64,000 nucleotides of DNA from positions 1 through 64,000 of the forward strand of contig NZ_JAPIVK010000006.1 of NCBI RefSeq assembly GCF_026183675.1. The letters are read 5' to 3'. Below are positions 42,702 to 52,295 of this stretch, one piece after another; positions within the stretch are counted from its first letter, which is position 1; the number at the start of each line of letters is the position of its first letter. The DNA is from Microbulbifer halophilus. GTDB lineage: Bacteria; Pseudomonadota; Gammaproteobacteria; Pseudomonadales; Cellvibrionaceae. The notes below the pieces were generated by a model. That model was not told the origin of the DNA. It worked only from the letters and a program-made list of their open reading frames with translations, and did not search any database. Position numbers and translations under genes: made by a program.

Positions 42702-45386
42702 ATGAAAAATCACCTGCTTAAAATCGCGATGTTGAGCCTTGCAGTGGCATCCGCCGGCTGCACCAACAAGGAGACCGAGGAACCGGACAACTCCGCGCCG
42801 CCGGACAACAACGCGGCACCCATCGCCGATGCCGGCAGCGACAGAACCGTCACCGCCGGCGAGTCCGTCACCCTGGCCGGCAGCGGCAGCGACGCCGACG
42901 GCACCGTTACCGATTACAACTGGAGCCAGGTCGCCGGCCCCTCGGTGGAACTCGGCGCGGGCGAGGGGGGAGCGGTCACCTTTATCGCACCGCAGACCGA
43001 AGAGGCGGCGACACTGGAACTCGAGCTGCGCGTGGGCGACGACGGCGGCGCCAGCAGCCCACCGGATACGGTGATCGTCACCGTATGGCCAGCGCTGGAT
43101 AAATTCCTCGGCACCGCCACCGAAAGCGACGACGACTACCTGAACCTGACCACTTACTTCGACCAGGTTACCCCCGGCAACGCCGGCAAGTGGGGCAGCG
43201 TCGAGGCCACCCGCGACCAGATGGACTGGGCGGCGCTCGATACCGCGCATAATTTTGCCGGGAACCACGAGCTGCGCTACAAACACCACACCCTGCTCTG
43301 GGGCCAGCAACAACCCGACTGGCTGGCGGACCTGAGCGCCGAAGAGCAACTGCAGGAAATCGACGAATGGATGGCCGCGGTGGCAGAGCGCTACCCGGAC
43401 CTGGACATGATCGATGTGGTCAACGAGCCGCTGCACGCGCCGCCGGCCTATATGGAAGCGCTGGGTGGTGAAGGCGACAGCGGCTGGGACTGGCTGATTA
43501 CCGCCTTCGAAATGGCCCGCGAGCACTTTCCGGATTCCACGCTGATCCTCAACGATTACAACATCCTGAACCTGGAAGAGAGCACTGAAGACTACCTGAT
43601 GCTGGTGGAGCTCCTGCAGGAGCTGGAGCTGATCGACGGTATCGGTGTACAGGCGCACTTCCTGGAGCAGATTTCCGCCGACACGGTGCAGAAGAACCTG
43701 GACCTGCTCGGCGGCGCCCGCCTGCCCATCTACGTATCCGAGCTGGATATCAATTACGCCGATGACGCGCGTCACGCCAACAAGCTGCGCGAACTCTTCA
43801 CCGTTTTCTGGGAGCACCCGGCGGTGGCCGGCGTCACCCACTGGGGTTACCGCGAGGGCGCCACGTGGCGTGAAAACGCCTGGCTGCTGAACAGCGACGA
43901 AACCGAGCGCCCGGGGCTGGAGTGGCTGCGCTGCTACGCCATCGACGGCAACGAGGATTGCACCGTGCCCGAGTATGTACCCGCCGGCTGGAGCGGCGAC
44001 GAATCCGGCCTCGTCCTGGAGGCGGAGCTGTTCGACGAAGGCGAAGGGCTGCTGGCCTCCGGCGAAATCATTTCCCACGTCGATGTCGGCGACTGGATCG
44101 TATTCAGGGGCGTGGAATTCCAGCAGGGCTGGGACGGCCTCAAGGTGAACTACGCCAAGGGCGAAGTCGAGGACGGGGGCGCAACCGGCAGCATCTCCGT
44201 GCGGTTCGACTGTGACGACGTCAACAGTTGCAGCGAAGTCGCCAGTGTTCCCCTGCCGCCCACCGGCGGCTGGAACAGTTTCGACACCGTCGATACCGAG
44301 TGGGAGCCCACAGAAGGGAAACACGACGTCTACCTGCGCTTTATGAGTGCGGCGAATGTGGGCAATATCGACTGGCTGCGCTTCGGCTCCACCGAGGTGA
44401 CGCGAATCAACCTGGTGGAAGATGGCGGCTTCGAGGGTGACACCATCGACTCCGGCTGGAGCGTCTGGTACACCGACGAAGGCGAACTCGCGCTGACCGA
44501 CACGGCCAATTCCGGCAGTCAGGGCCTGAGCCTTTCCGGCCGCACCGACGCCGGCGCCAACCGCGCCTCCTACGACCTGACCGGCAAAGTGGAAGCCGGC
44601 GAAACCTATCCGGTAAGCGCCTGGGTCTCCCACTCGGGCCCCGATGCGGCGCAAGTTACCCTGTCGTACAAAATGCGCTGCAACGACATTCCTGACGGGG
44701 ACTCCAGCTATAGCGGAATCGAAGACAACACAGCCGTTCCCGCGAACGAATGGACGCAGCTCTCCGGGGAGCTCACGGTCCCAGCGGATTGCGATGTGAT
44801 CAACGAGGTACGCATCTACTTCGAGAATACGCCGCTCGACGTGGAAACTCTCTACTACGACGATGTGGAAATTCTGGGCTGGGGCACCGCTGCACCCGAG
44901 CCGGGGAATGGTGACAACCTGGTGGAAGGCGACTTCGAAGCGGGAAAAGGCAACTGGACCGCCGGCAATGCCGAAGTCAGTGAACCCGGCACAATTGAGC
45001 CATCCAGTGAAGAGGCGTACAGCGGTGAACAAAGCCTGAAGGCCTCCGGCTTCTTCAGCAGCGGCGAAGATACCTGGGGCAGCTACGCCGCCCACGACCT
45101 GACCGACCTGCTGGAAGCCGGTACCACCTATGCCGTGAGTGCCCAGGTATTGCTCAGTCAGGACGACGTGGTCAGCATTACCCGCGAGCTCAATATCTGC
45201 GATGGCCTCGAGCAGTGGGTATCGGTGGTTGAGCAGGAACAGGTAACCGCCGGACAATGGACCCATCTCAGCGGCCAATTCGAGGTACCCGCGGGCTGCG
45301 AGTTCGAATCGGCGCAGATCTACTTCGAACACACCACGGGAGGTACCGATGTATATATTGACGAGATATCGGTAACCGCCCAGTAG
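42702..45386 (+). CDS. GH10 endo-xylanase lipoprotein with CBM modules
   Basis: An 894-residue multidomain surface enzyme. The lipobox ASAGC predicts lipidation. It has an Ig/PKD-like domain (about 40-120) and a GH10 barrel (about 125-420) with acid/base Glu in VVNEPLH and nucleophile Glu in YVSELDINY. A CBM6-like domain follows (about 440-570: EAELFD...GDWIVFRGVEF...NIDWLRFG), then two CBM4_9-like jelly rolls each starting NLVE (about 575-735 and 745-894). It would cut internal xylan bonds at the cell surface. Start at 42702 or the ATG two codons earlier (GAAGGG upstream); the long in-frame extension to 42501 is not protein-like. It is preceded by tandem operators and ends at a strong terminator. 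Confidence 0.9.
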   Translation: MKNHLLKIAMLSLAVASAGCTNKETEEPDNSAPPDNNAAPIADAGSDRTVTAGESVTLAGSGSDADGTVTDYNWSQVAGPSVELGAGEGGAVTFIAPQTEEAATLELELRVGDDGGASSPPDTVIVTVWPALDKFLGTATESDDDYLNLTTYFDQVTPGNAGKWGSVEATRDQMDWAALDTAHNFAGNHELRYKHHTLLWGQQQPDWLADLSAEEQLQEIDEWMAAVAERYPDLDMIDVVNEPLHAPPAYMEALGGEGDSGWDWLITAFEMAREHFPDSTLILNDYNILNLEESTEDYLMLVELLQELELIDGIGVQAHFLEQISADTVQKNLDLLGGARLPIYVSELDINYADDARHANKLRELFTVFWEHPAVAGVTHWGYREGATWRENAWLLNSDETERPGLEWLRCYAIDGNEDCTVPEYVPAGWSGDESGLVLEAELFDEGEGLLASGEIISHVDVGDWIVFRGVEFQQGWDGLKVNYAKGEVEDGGATGSISVRFDCDDVNSCSEVASVPLPPTGGWNSFDTVDTEWEPTEGKHDVYLRFMSAANVGNIDWLRFGSTEVTRINLVEDGGFEGDTIDSGWSVWYTDEGELALTDTANSGSQGLSLSGRTDAGANRASYDLTGKVEAGETYPVSAWVSHSGPDAAQVTLSYKMRCNDIPDGDSSYSGIEDNTAVPANEWTQLSGELTVPADCDVINEVRIYFENTPLDVETLYYDDVEILGWGTAAPEPGNGDNLVEGDFEAGKGNWTAGNAEVSEPGTIEPSSEEAYSGEQSLKASGFFSSGEDTWGSYAAHDLTDLLEAGTTYAVSAQVLLSQDDVVSITRELNICDGLEQWVSVVEQEQVTAGQWTHLSGQFEVPAGCEFESAQIYFEHTTGGTDVYIDEISVTAQ

Positions 45387-45415
45387 CGCGACCCCAAAAG
45401 GGCGTTCAAGAACAG

Positions 45416-45443
45416 CGGGAGCCCCGGCGGCTCCCGTTTTTTT
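45416..45443 (+). terminator. Terminator of GH10
   Basis: CGGGAGCC-5 nt-GGCTCCCG followed by seven T, 30 bases after the GH10 stop. Confidence 0.93.
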
Positions 45444-45476
45444 GGTATCAAAAAACCAAGAAGTAAACGACCGCTT

Positions 45477-48359
45477 ATGAAATCGAGCATTTTTTCCCTG
45501 CCCCGCCTGCTGATCACCCTCGCCACTCTGCTACTGGCCGGGCGCGCCGCGGCGCTCGGGGAACCCGCCTTTATCACCGACAGCCCCGGCGAAAACGCCG
45601 TGCGCATCGTCGAAGGCGAAAGCGCCGCCAGCCTCTACCGGGACACAAACGCCGACAGCGCCATCGCCATTGCCCTCGACAACCTGCAGCGGGATATCCG
45701 GCGGGTCACCGGCGAGAAACCCCGGCTGGTCACCGATGCGCAGAATCTCGGCAAGCAGGCGATTATCGTCGGCGAGATCGGTACCAGCCCGCTGATCGAC
45801 CGGCTGATCGCCCAGGGAAAAATCGATGCAAGCGAAATAAAAGGCCAGTGGGAGGGCTACCTGATCCGCGCCGTCAGCAATCCGCTCGACGGCGTCGAAC
45901 AGGCGCTGGTGGTGGCCGGCAACGACCGCCGCGGCACCGCCTACGGCCTCTACACCATCAGCGAGCAGATCGGCGTCTCACCCTGGTACTGGTGGGCCGA
46001 TGTGCCGGTGGAAAAATCCGAAAACCTGTTCGCAAAAGCCGACACCCGAATTACCGACAGACCGGCAGTGAAATACCGCGGCATCTTCCTCAACGACGAG
46101 GCGCCGGCGCTGACCGGCTGGGTGCAGGAAAAGTTCGGCGACTACAACCACGAATTCTATGAACACGTGTTCGAACTGCTGATGCGCCTCAAGGCCAACT
46201 ACCTGTGGCCGGCCATGTGGAACAACGCTTTCAACGACGACGACCCGCAGAATATGGTGCGCGCCCACGCATACGGCATCGTCATGGGCACCTCCCACCA
46301 CGAACCCATGATGCGCGCCGACAAGGAGTGGAACCGCCACGGCGAGGGCGACTGGGACTACGCCACCAACCCGCAAAACCTCTACGATTTCTGGCGCGAG
46401 GGGGCCGAACGCAACAGGCCCTACGGCAGTATCTATACCCTGGGTATGCGTGGCCAGGAAGACACGCCCATGAGCGAGGAGCAGAATATCGATCTGCTGG
46501 AAACCATCGTCGACGACCAGCGCGAAATACTGAAAGACGTCTTCGACGATCGCGACATCACCCAGGTGCCGCAGGTCTGGGCCCTGTACAAGGAAGTGCA
46601 GGGCTACTACGAAGACGGCATGCGCGTGCCCGACGACGTGACCCTGCTGTGGGCCGACGACAACTGGGGCAATATCCGCCGCCTGCCCACCCCGGATGAG
46701 CGCGACCGCAGCGGCGGCGCCGGGGTCTATTACCACTTCGACTATGTGGGCGGCCCGCGCTCCTATCGCTGGATGAATGTCACTCCCATCGCCAAGATCT
46801 GGGAACAGATGAACCTGGCCTACCGGTACGACGCGCGCCGCATCTGGATCGTCAACGTCGGGGACCTGAAGCCGCAGGAATTTCCCACGGAATTCTTCCT
46901 GCGCATGGCCTGGGATCCCGCCGACTGGCCCAAAGAGCGGCTGGAGGAGTTCGGGCAACTGTGGGCCGAGCGGGAATTCGGCCCCGAACACGCGGCAGAA
47001 ATCGAGAACCTGGTCACCGGCTACAGCCGCCACAACGGCCGCCGCAAACCGGAACTGATGGGCCCGGACACCTACAGCCAGCTTCACTACCGCGAGGCGG
47101 ACCGTATCAGCGCGGAGCTGATCGATATGACGGAAAAAGCGGAAGCCATTTACCGGGAACTGGACGATGACTACCGGGATGCGTTTTTCCAGCTGGTGCA
47201 GCACCCGGTCGAGGCGACCCGCACCGTCAGCGAACTCTACAACGCCACCGCCAAGAACCGTCTCTACGCACAACAGGGACGCGCGCAAGCCGACGACTAC
47301 GCACAGCGCGCCCGCGCACTGTTCGAAGCCGACGCAGCGCTGGCAGATCGGTATCACCGTATCAACGGCGGCAAGTGGAATCACTTTATGGACCAGACCC
47401 ATATCGGTTATACCCACTGGAACAATCCGCCGCGCAATACCATGCCGGTCACCTACGACTATCAACCGCACGACGCCGCCGATATGGGCGTCGCCGTCGA
47501 AGGCAGCGCGAAATTCTGGCCGGCGAGTGGCGACCTGGCACTGCCGCAGTTCAGCCCCTACGGCCCGCAAGACCACTACATCGACGTCTTCAACCGCGGC
47601 AACGCGCCCTTCGACTTTTCCGCCGCGCCCAGTGCCGACTGGATCCGGGTCAGCAAAACCGAGGGTGCGGTGGAAGTCGGCGAGCGCCTGCAGGTCTCCA
47701 TCGACTGGAAGACCGCACCGGTGGGCCGGAGCGAGGGAAGCATAAAGATCGAGGGCACCGGCTGGGGCGGCGCCAACATCGCCATCGACGCTTTCCAGCC
47801 CGACAGGAATACGCGTGAAAACATACACGGCTTTGTCGAGGCCGACGGCCATATCGCCATCGAGGCAGCCAACTTCAGCCGCAGCGGCAAGGCAGACAGC
47901 GGTACCGGCTGGGAGGAAATCGAACAGCACGGCCGCACGCAATCCTCCATCTCGGTCTTCCCGGTCGGCGATCGCCGCTACGAAAAAATCACCGACGCCC
48001 CTTGGGTGGAATACGATCTCTACCTGTTTAGCGAGGGCCCCATCCGCATCGAGGGAATCTTCGCCCCCAGCCTGGATTTCGCCCCGGACCGCGGCCTGCG
48101 CTACGCTGTGTCCATCGACGGCGGCGAGCCGCAGGTGATCGATATTCTGCAGGACGACTCCAAATCCGCCTGGGCCGAAGCCGTTCGCAACGGCGTGCGC
48201 CGCGCCGATAGCGAGCACACTATCGAAAAAGCCGGCCCGCACAAACTGCGCATCTACGCGCTGGATCCGGGGATAACGCTGCAGAAGCTGATCGTCGATA
48301 CCGGCGGCCTGCGCCAGAGTTACCTAGGCCCGCCGCAGAGTCGCCATATCGCACGGTAG
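45477..48359 (+). CDS. Alpha-glucuronidase, GH115
   Basis: A 960-residue GH115 enzyme that removes 4-O-methylglucuronic acid from internal as well as terminal xylose residues of glucuronoxylan. A signal peptide covers about residues 1-26. The family core is obvious: SEQIGVSPWYWWADVPV, KYRGIFLNDEAPALTGW, LKANYLWPAMWNNAFNDDD, WADDNWGNIRRLPT and the later TYSQLHYREADRI. A C-terminal beta domain (about 690-960) resembles the GH115-associated module. It complements GH67, which needs a terminal decoration. It lies behind the GH10 terminator in the same direction with no obvious operator of its own. Confidence 0.92.
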   Translation: MKSSIFSLPRLLITLATLLLAGRAAALGEPAFITDSPGENAVRIVEGESAASLYRDTNADSAIAIALDNLQRDIRRVTGEKPRLVTDAQNLGKQAIIVGEIGTSPLIDRLIAQGKIDASEIKGQWEGYLIRAVSNPLDGVEQALVVAGNDRRGTAYGLYTISEQIGVSPWYWWADVPVEKSENLFAKADTRITDRPAVKYRGIFLNDEAPALTGWVQEKFGDYNHEFYEHVFELLMRLKANYLWPAMWNNAFNDDDPQNMVRAHAYGIVMGTSHHEPMMRADKEWNRHGEGDWDYATNPQNLYDFWREGAERNRPYGSIYTLGMRGQEDTPMSEEQNIDLLETIVDDQREILKDVFDDRDITQVPQVWALYKEVQGYYEDGMRVPDDVTLLWADDNWGNIRRLPTPDERDRSGGAGVYYHFDYVGGPRSYRWMNVTPIAKIWEQMNLAYRYDARRIWIVNVGDLKPQEFPTEFFLRMAWDPADWPKERLEEFGQLWAEREFGPEHAAEIENLVTGYSRHNGRRKPELMGPDTYSQLHYREADRISAELIDMTEKAEAIYRELDDDYRDAFFQLVQHPVEATRTVSELYNATAKNRLYAQQGRAQADDYAQRARALFEADAALADRYHRINGGKWNHFMDQTHIGYTHWNNPPRNTMPVTYDYQPHDAADMGVAVEGSAKFWPASGDLALPQFSPYGPQDHYIDVFNRGNAPFDFSAAPSADWIRVSKTEGAVEVGERLQVSIDWKTAPVGRSEGSIKIEGTGWGGANIAIDAFQPDRNTRENIHGFVEADGHIAIEAANFSRSGKADSGTGWEEIEQHGRTQSSISVFPVGDRRYEKITDAPWVEYDLYLFSEGPIRIEGIFAPSLDFAPDRGLRYAVSIDGGEPQVIDILQDDSKSAWAEAVRNGVRRADSEHTIEKAGPHKLRIYALDPGITLQKLIVDTGGLRQSYLGPPQSRHIAR

Positions 48360-48362
48360 CCC

Positions 48363-48434
48363 CTGTAGGAGCCTGCTTGCAGGCGAACAGCCGAGGAGGC
48401 CGCACTCTCTTCGCCTGCAAGCAGGCTCCTACAG
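48363..48434. repeat. REP/BIME pair
   Basis: CTGTAGGAGCCTGCTTGCAG... and its inverted copy ...GCAGGCTCCTACAG, 22-base arms separated by about 25 bases; same family as at 3331 and 34811. Directly follows the GH115 stop. Confidence 0.9.
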
Positions 48435-48557
48435 CCCGGCATCAAACGCCAGGCCCTATATAAAATGCACCGCAATTCCTGTTCGGCTTTGTTCAAGCCC
48501 CGGTGATCATTGGGCCTTTAGTCTGTCGCTACACGGAACAACCGACGGACTCAAGCC

Positions 48558-50354
48558 ATGAAATCAACACCTGTATCCCAGCGGATTTTCCGCGACCATT
48601 TTTCAGTTTTGCGATCACTGTCGATCGCGGCACTGGCTGCAACCGTATTACCAGTTCACGCCGACAGCGCCGCCGACCTCTACAAGAACCACTGCAGCGG
48701 CTGCCACGGCAATGCACCGCCGGCTCTGGCGACAGAAGCGGCGGAAAAAATCATTCGCGACGGTCGCCCCGGCCGGGGCATGCCCGCCTTCGGTGCCAAC
48801 CTGGATAGCGGCGAAATCCGCTCCCTGGCCCGGTATCTCGGCGGCAGCGCCCAGCACGATCCCGTATCGGCAATGGACCTGAATCCGGAGCACTCCTACG
48901 GCTATCGGGTCCTGACTTCCGAAGCGGATCCGCAGTTGCGCTACCTGGGATTTTTCAATACTGGCGACAGCCTCTGCTACGACGATATCGACCTGGGCGG
49001 CGTCGCCAGCCTGGAACTGGATTACGCCAACGGCGGTACGGACCCCGGCCGCTTTTCACTGGTGGCCATAGACAACAGCGGCGCAATCGTTCACTTGGGC
49101 GAAAAGGAAACACCGGTGACCGGCGGCTGGGAAAAATTCGGTGAACTGGATATCGGCCTGGCGCGGCGTTTGGAAGGGCCGCACCAGCTCTGTTTTGCCG
49201 GTATCTACGGCAGCGGGGTCTTCAACCTGCGCAGTTTCACCCCCAGTGCCCGTCCGGCGCAGCACGGCGCCATTACCCGGCAGATTGCTTTCAACGCCGA
49301 CGGCCTGCTGGCACCGAGATACGCCAGTAAAACGATTCGTGCCGGCGGCCACAGGTTCAAGGCAGAGCGCATCGCCGGCGCCCCGGGGGAACTCTGGGCC
49401 ATGGATTTCCTGCCCGGCGGCGAGCTCATCGCCACGCAACTGGATGGCCAGTTGTGGCTGTTCAAAAACGGCGAGCGCCGCGGGCCCGTGCGCGGCATTC
49501 CCGAAGTGCACTACAGCGGCCAGGGCGGCCTGCTGGAAGTGACCGCGCACCCGGACTATGCGGAAAACGGCTGGCTCTACCTCACCTTTGCCGACTCAGG
49601 GGAAAACGGCAATATGACCCGGGTGGTACGCGGCCGCCTGCGCGGCCTGCAGTGGACGGAGCAGCAGGATATCTATCGCGCACCGGCGCGTTTCCACAGC
49701 GATACCACGCACCACTACGGCTCGCGCCTGCAGGTGCGCGACGGCTATGTATTTTTCAGCATCGGCGACCGCGGCAACCGCGACAGCGCCCAGGACACCG
49801 ACGATCCCCGCGGCAAGATCCACCGCCTCCGCGACGACGGCCGCATACCGGCGGACAACCCCTTTGAAAACAGCGTCTGGAGCTACGGCCACCGCAATCC
49901 CCAGGGACTGGCGCTGCAGCCGGCCGGCGGCGCCCTCTGGTCCGCCGAGCACGGCCCCCGCGGCGGCGACGAGATCAACCGACTGCACGGCGGCCGCAAC
50001 TACGGCTGGCCGCTGGCCACCCACGGAATCAACTACGATGGCAGCATCATTACCGAACACGCGGAGCGCGAGGGGATGGAGTCGCCGCTACACCACTGGA
50101 CGCCATCCATCGGCGTATCGGCGCTCGATTTCTACCGCGGCGACCGCTTTCCCGCCTGGCGCGACCAACTGCTGGTGGCCAGCCTCGCCACCCAGGAATT
50201 GCGCCTGCTGCAGATAGAGGACGGCAGAGTTACCGGCGACGAGATACTGCTGGATAACGCCAACCGTATCCGCGATGTGCGCAGCGGGCCGGACGGCTAC
50301 CCGTACCTGGTGATGGGCGACGGCATCTATCGGTTGGAGCCGGTGGAGGGATAA
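48558..50354 (+). CDS. Cytochrome c / CBM6-like / PQQ sugar dehydrogenase fusion
   Basis: A 598-residue exported redox enzyme. After the signal peptide (about 1-35) comes a small class I cytochrome c with heme motif CSGCH (46-50) and Met75 (GRGMPAFG) as axial ligand. A jelly-roll region similar to CBM6 follows (about 110-225: NTGDSLCYDDIDLGGVASLELDY...GPHQLCFAG). Last is a six-bladed propeller of the soluble aldose dehydrogenase (PQQ, YliI/GDH-B) type (about 265-595: GELWAMDFLPGGELIATQLDG, TTHHYGSRL, WSYGHRNPQGLALQP, LWSAEHGPRGGDE). It probably oxidises sugars bound near the surface and passes electrons to its own heme. Confidence 0.85.
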   Translation: MKSTPVSQRIFRDHFSVLRSLSIAALAATVLPVHADSAADLYKNHCSGCHGNAPPALATEAAEKIIRDGRPGRGMPAFGANLDSGEIRSLARYLGGSAQHDPVSAMDLNPEHSYGYRVLTSEADPQLRYLGFFNTGDSLCYDDIDLGGVASLELDYANGGTDPGRFSLVAIDNSGAIVHLGEKETPVTGGWEKFGELDIGLARRLEGPHQLCFAGIYGSGVFNLRSFTPSARPAQHGAITRQIAFNADGLLAPRYASKTIRAGGHRFKAERIAGAPGELWAMDFLPGGELIATQLDGQLWLFKNGERRGPVRGIPEVHYSGQGGLLEVTAHPDYAENGWLYLTFADSGENGNMTRVVRGRLRGLQWTEQQDIYRAPARFHSDTTHHYGSRLQVRDGYVFFSIGDRGNRDSAQDTDDPRGKIHRLRDDGRIPADNPFENSVWSYGHRNPQGLALQPAGGALWSAEHGPRGGDEINRLHGGRNYGWPLATHGINYDGSIITEHAEREGMESPLHHWTPSIGVSALDFYRGDRFPAWRDQLLVASLATQELRLLQIEDGRVTGDEILLDNANRIRDVRSGPDGYPYLVMGDGIYRLEPVEG

Positions 50355-50723
50355 TGTTGGACTTCACGGAGTTCAGTCCAACCTGCGCTTTTTTCTCCCG
50401 AAAGTCGGGTAGGGTGCGCCCTGCGCACCGGCCCGATCAATGCCAAAAAGAATATCCAGACCAGATGCGAAGGCCCTGCTGCCGGGAGCTGTTTGTGAAA
50501 CGATTAACTCGGGATATCCATGTCCCTCACCCTTCGGGCGCCTGCGGCGTTCAAATCGGCTGGTCCGGCCGCTCCATGTATTCACGGCGCCTTCGGCCCT
50601 ACCGATTTGTGCCGATGAGGCTGTTGAGCAAACAGCTACCGGCAGCAGGGCCGCCCCGGTATCTGCTTACGCGATCAATGGTGCGCACGGCGCACCCTAC
50701 ATAAATCTCCGCATCGGCCATTA
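50355..50723. repeat. Mosaic of intergenic repeats
   Basis: A 370-base gene-free stretch built of palindromes. TTGGACTTCACGGAGTTCAG begins the first (a sibling lies at 59551). GTAGGGTGCGCCCTGCGCAC (50409) and an inverted relative GTGCGCACGGCGCACCCTAC (50681-50700) bracket about 250 bases. Inside is a GCGCCTTCGGC/AATCGGC block like that inserted in GH67. The outer pair gives it the look of a small composite element. Confidence 0.7.
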
Positions 50724-52166
50724 TTAATTCGGCAGATCCCCGTAGACCTCGAACTCGTACAGCGAATACCCCCAGCGGGTCGCGCGCTCCCGCGCCAGCA
50801 GGCGCACATAGCGGGCGTCGACCGGATCCAGTTCAATCTCGTCCACACCGCCGTCGCCGTCCGGCTGGCGGTGCACCGTGGACCATTCGCGCTCATTGCC
50901 GGAAACCTGGATATCGTAGTCGCGGCCGTAGGCGCCCTCCCACAGCAGCTTCACCTTATCGATACGATAAGATTCACCCAGGTCCAGATAGATCCAGTTG
51001 TGATCCTCGTAATTGCTGGACCAGCGGGAACCCTCGTCGCCATCGCGCACAAAACCCGGGTCGGCGGTGTATTTGCGCACCTCGCTGGAAGAGCTGACCG
51101 CAGAAACACCGTGGTAGCGCGCCAGGTTGCCGCTGCCCGGCGGCCGCACGGAAACCTCGAAGGCGGTTTTGCCGACCAGGCCCCGCGGGCTCAGCACCTC
51201 CACGTTCAAGCTGGCCGAACCGTTGCCGCCATCGGCAAACGCCAGATCGACGCGACCGGCCTCGTCGACGACGGCCTGCACCAGCTGTGGATTGGAATTA
51301 CCGGCGATACGATAACGCAGCCCTTCACTGTCGCCGGCCAGGTGGCTGATCCGGTTCAGGTCGATATAGTCATCCACCTCCCCGGTACCCCGCGGAAAAA
51401 CCCCCTCCGCAACCTGCTCCACAATCGGGTAACCCAATAGCCAGCGAACACTGTTGCGCAGCAGGCGCCGGTAGCCGGGATTTTCAATCGCGCTGCGTTT
51501 ATGCCCCAGCGCCATCCCCATGGCGCGCCCCTCCTGCCACGGGCGCCACCAGAGCACCGGGTGATTTTCCGCGCGCGCGATCACCTCTATCTCGTCAGTG
51601 CCGGGCTGGACCACAAAGAGTTCGTCGTGAATGCGGAAGTTGGGCTGGCCCCGGGCCACCGGGTGTTGTTGCTGGTCGTTGTAGTCGTAGCCGTACCAGG
51701 CGTCGAAGGTAAACACTTCGTACTCGTGGGGGCCGTCGCCGCCGACAAGGTGGCCGCCGATCAGCTCCCGGTAGCGCGGCGCATTCAGGAAACTCGCCAG
51801 CCCCATGTCCAGCGCCAGGTAGGATTGCCCCCCGGCAATAAAATTGAAAAAGGCATCCAGTTGCTCCTGCGATGGTGTCAGGAACAGGGAGTTGTTGATG
51901 ATCAGCTCGTAGTCCGCCAGCGTGCGCTCGTTCAGCAACGACAGATCCTCGCTGACCTCCACCTCGGCAATACCCTCCAGCAGCCGCGCTATATCGCGGC
52001 TGAATAACTCCGGCTGCCAGTCGGGATAGCCGTGCTGCTGCCGGTTTTCACCGCTGCCGGTCAGCAGCAGTACCCGCGGCAGCTCCGCCGCCCGCGACGG
52101 CACCCAGTACAGCAGGGCAATCGCCAGCAGTAGTGCCACCAATCGATATTTCGTGTTGCCAGTCAC
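50724..52166 (-). CDS. Exported ThuA-like / F5/8 type C domain protein
   Basis: A 480-residue exported protein. A signal peptide (about 1-27) is followed by a ThuA-like (GATase1-fold, trehalose-utilisation) domain (about 30-250: RVLLLTGSGENRQQHGYPDW, ELIINNSLFLTP, HPVLWWRPWQEGRAMGMALGHKRSA). An Ig-like linker and a C-terminal discoidin/F5/8C (CBM32-like) domain follow (about 355-478: GDEGSRWSSNYEDHNWIYLDLG, ARYVRLLARERATRWGYSLYEFEVYG). ThuA-like proteins are thought to act in sugar oxidation or modification, but their chemistry is uncertain. Transcribed against the PQQ enzyme gene. Confidence 0.8.
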   Translation of the reverse strand: MTGNTKYRLVALLLAIALLYWVPSRAAELPRVLLLTGSGENRQQHGYPDWQPELFSRDIARLLEGIAEVEVSEDLSLLNERTLADYELIINNSLFLTPSQEQLDAFFNFIAGGQSYLALDMGLASFLNAPRYRELIGGHLVGGDGPHEYEVFTFDAWYGYDYNDQQQHPVARGQPNFRIHDELFVVQPGTDEIEVIARAENHPVLWWRPWQEGRAMGMALGHKRSAIENPGYRRLLRNSVRWLLGYPIVEQVAEGVFPRGTGEVDDYIDLNRISHLAGDSEGLRYRIAGNSNPQLVQAVVDEAGRVDLAFADGGNGSASLNVEVLSPRGLVGKTAFEVSVRPPGSGNLARYHGVSAVSSSSEVRKYTADPGFVRDGDEGSRWSSNYEDHNWIYLDLGESYRIDKVKLLWEGAYGRDYDIQVSGNEREWSTVHRQPDGDGGVDEIELDPVDARYVRLLARERATRWGYSLYEFEVYGDLPN

Positions 52167-52295
52167 TTTTCCTCTCCTCGATGATCCGTGAAACAGTTTC
52201 CGATCGCCAAAAACGGCCGGGCAATCGACGGGAGCGGAATCAATATCACGGCGAAAGAAAGCGGGGCTTGAAGAAAAGCGAAGGGATATCGGTGT

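Noticed and set aside
42642-45332. Very long antisense frame over GH10 (896 codons), and similar ones over GH67, GH3, GH115, GH9, the esterase, TonB receptor 2 and the amine oxidase
   Set aside because: All mirror a well-supported gene in high-GC DNA. Their translations are rich in His, Gln, Gly and Arg, lack motifs, and have no ribosome sites.
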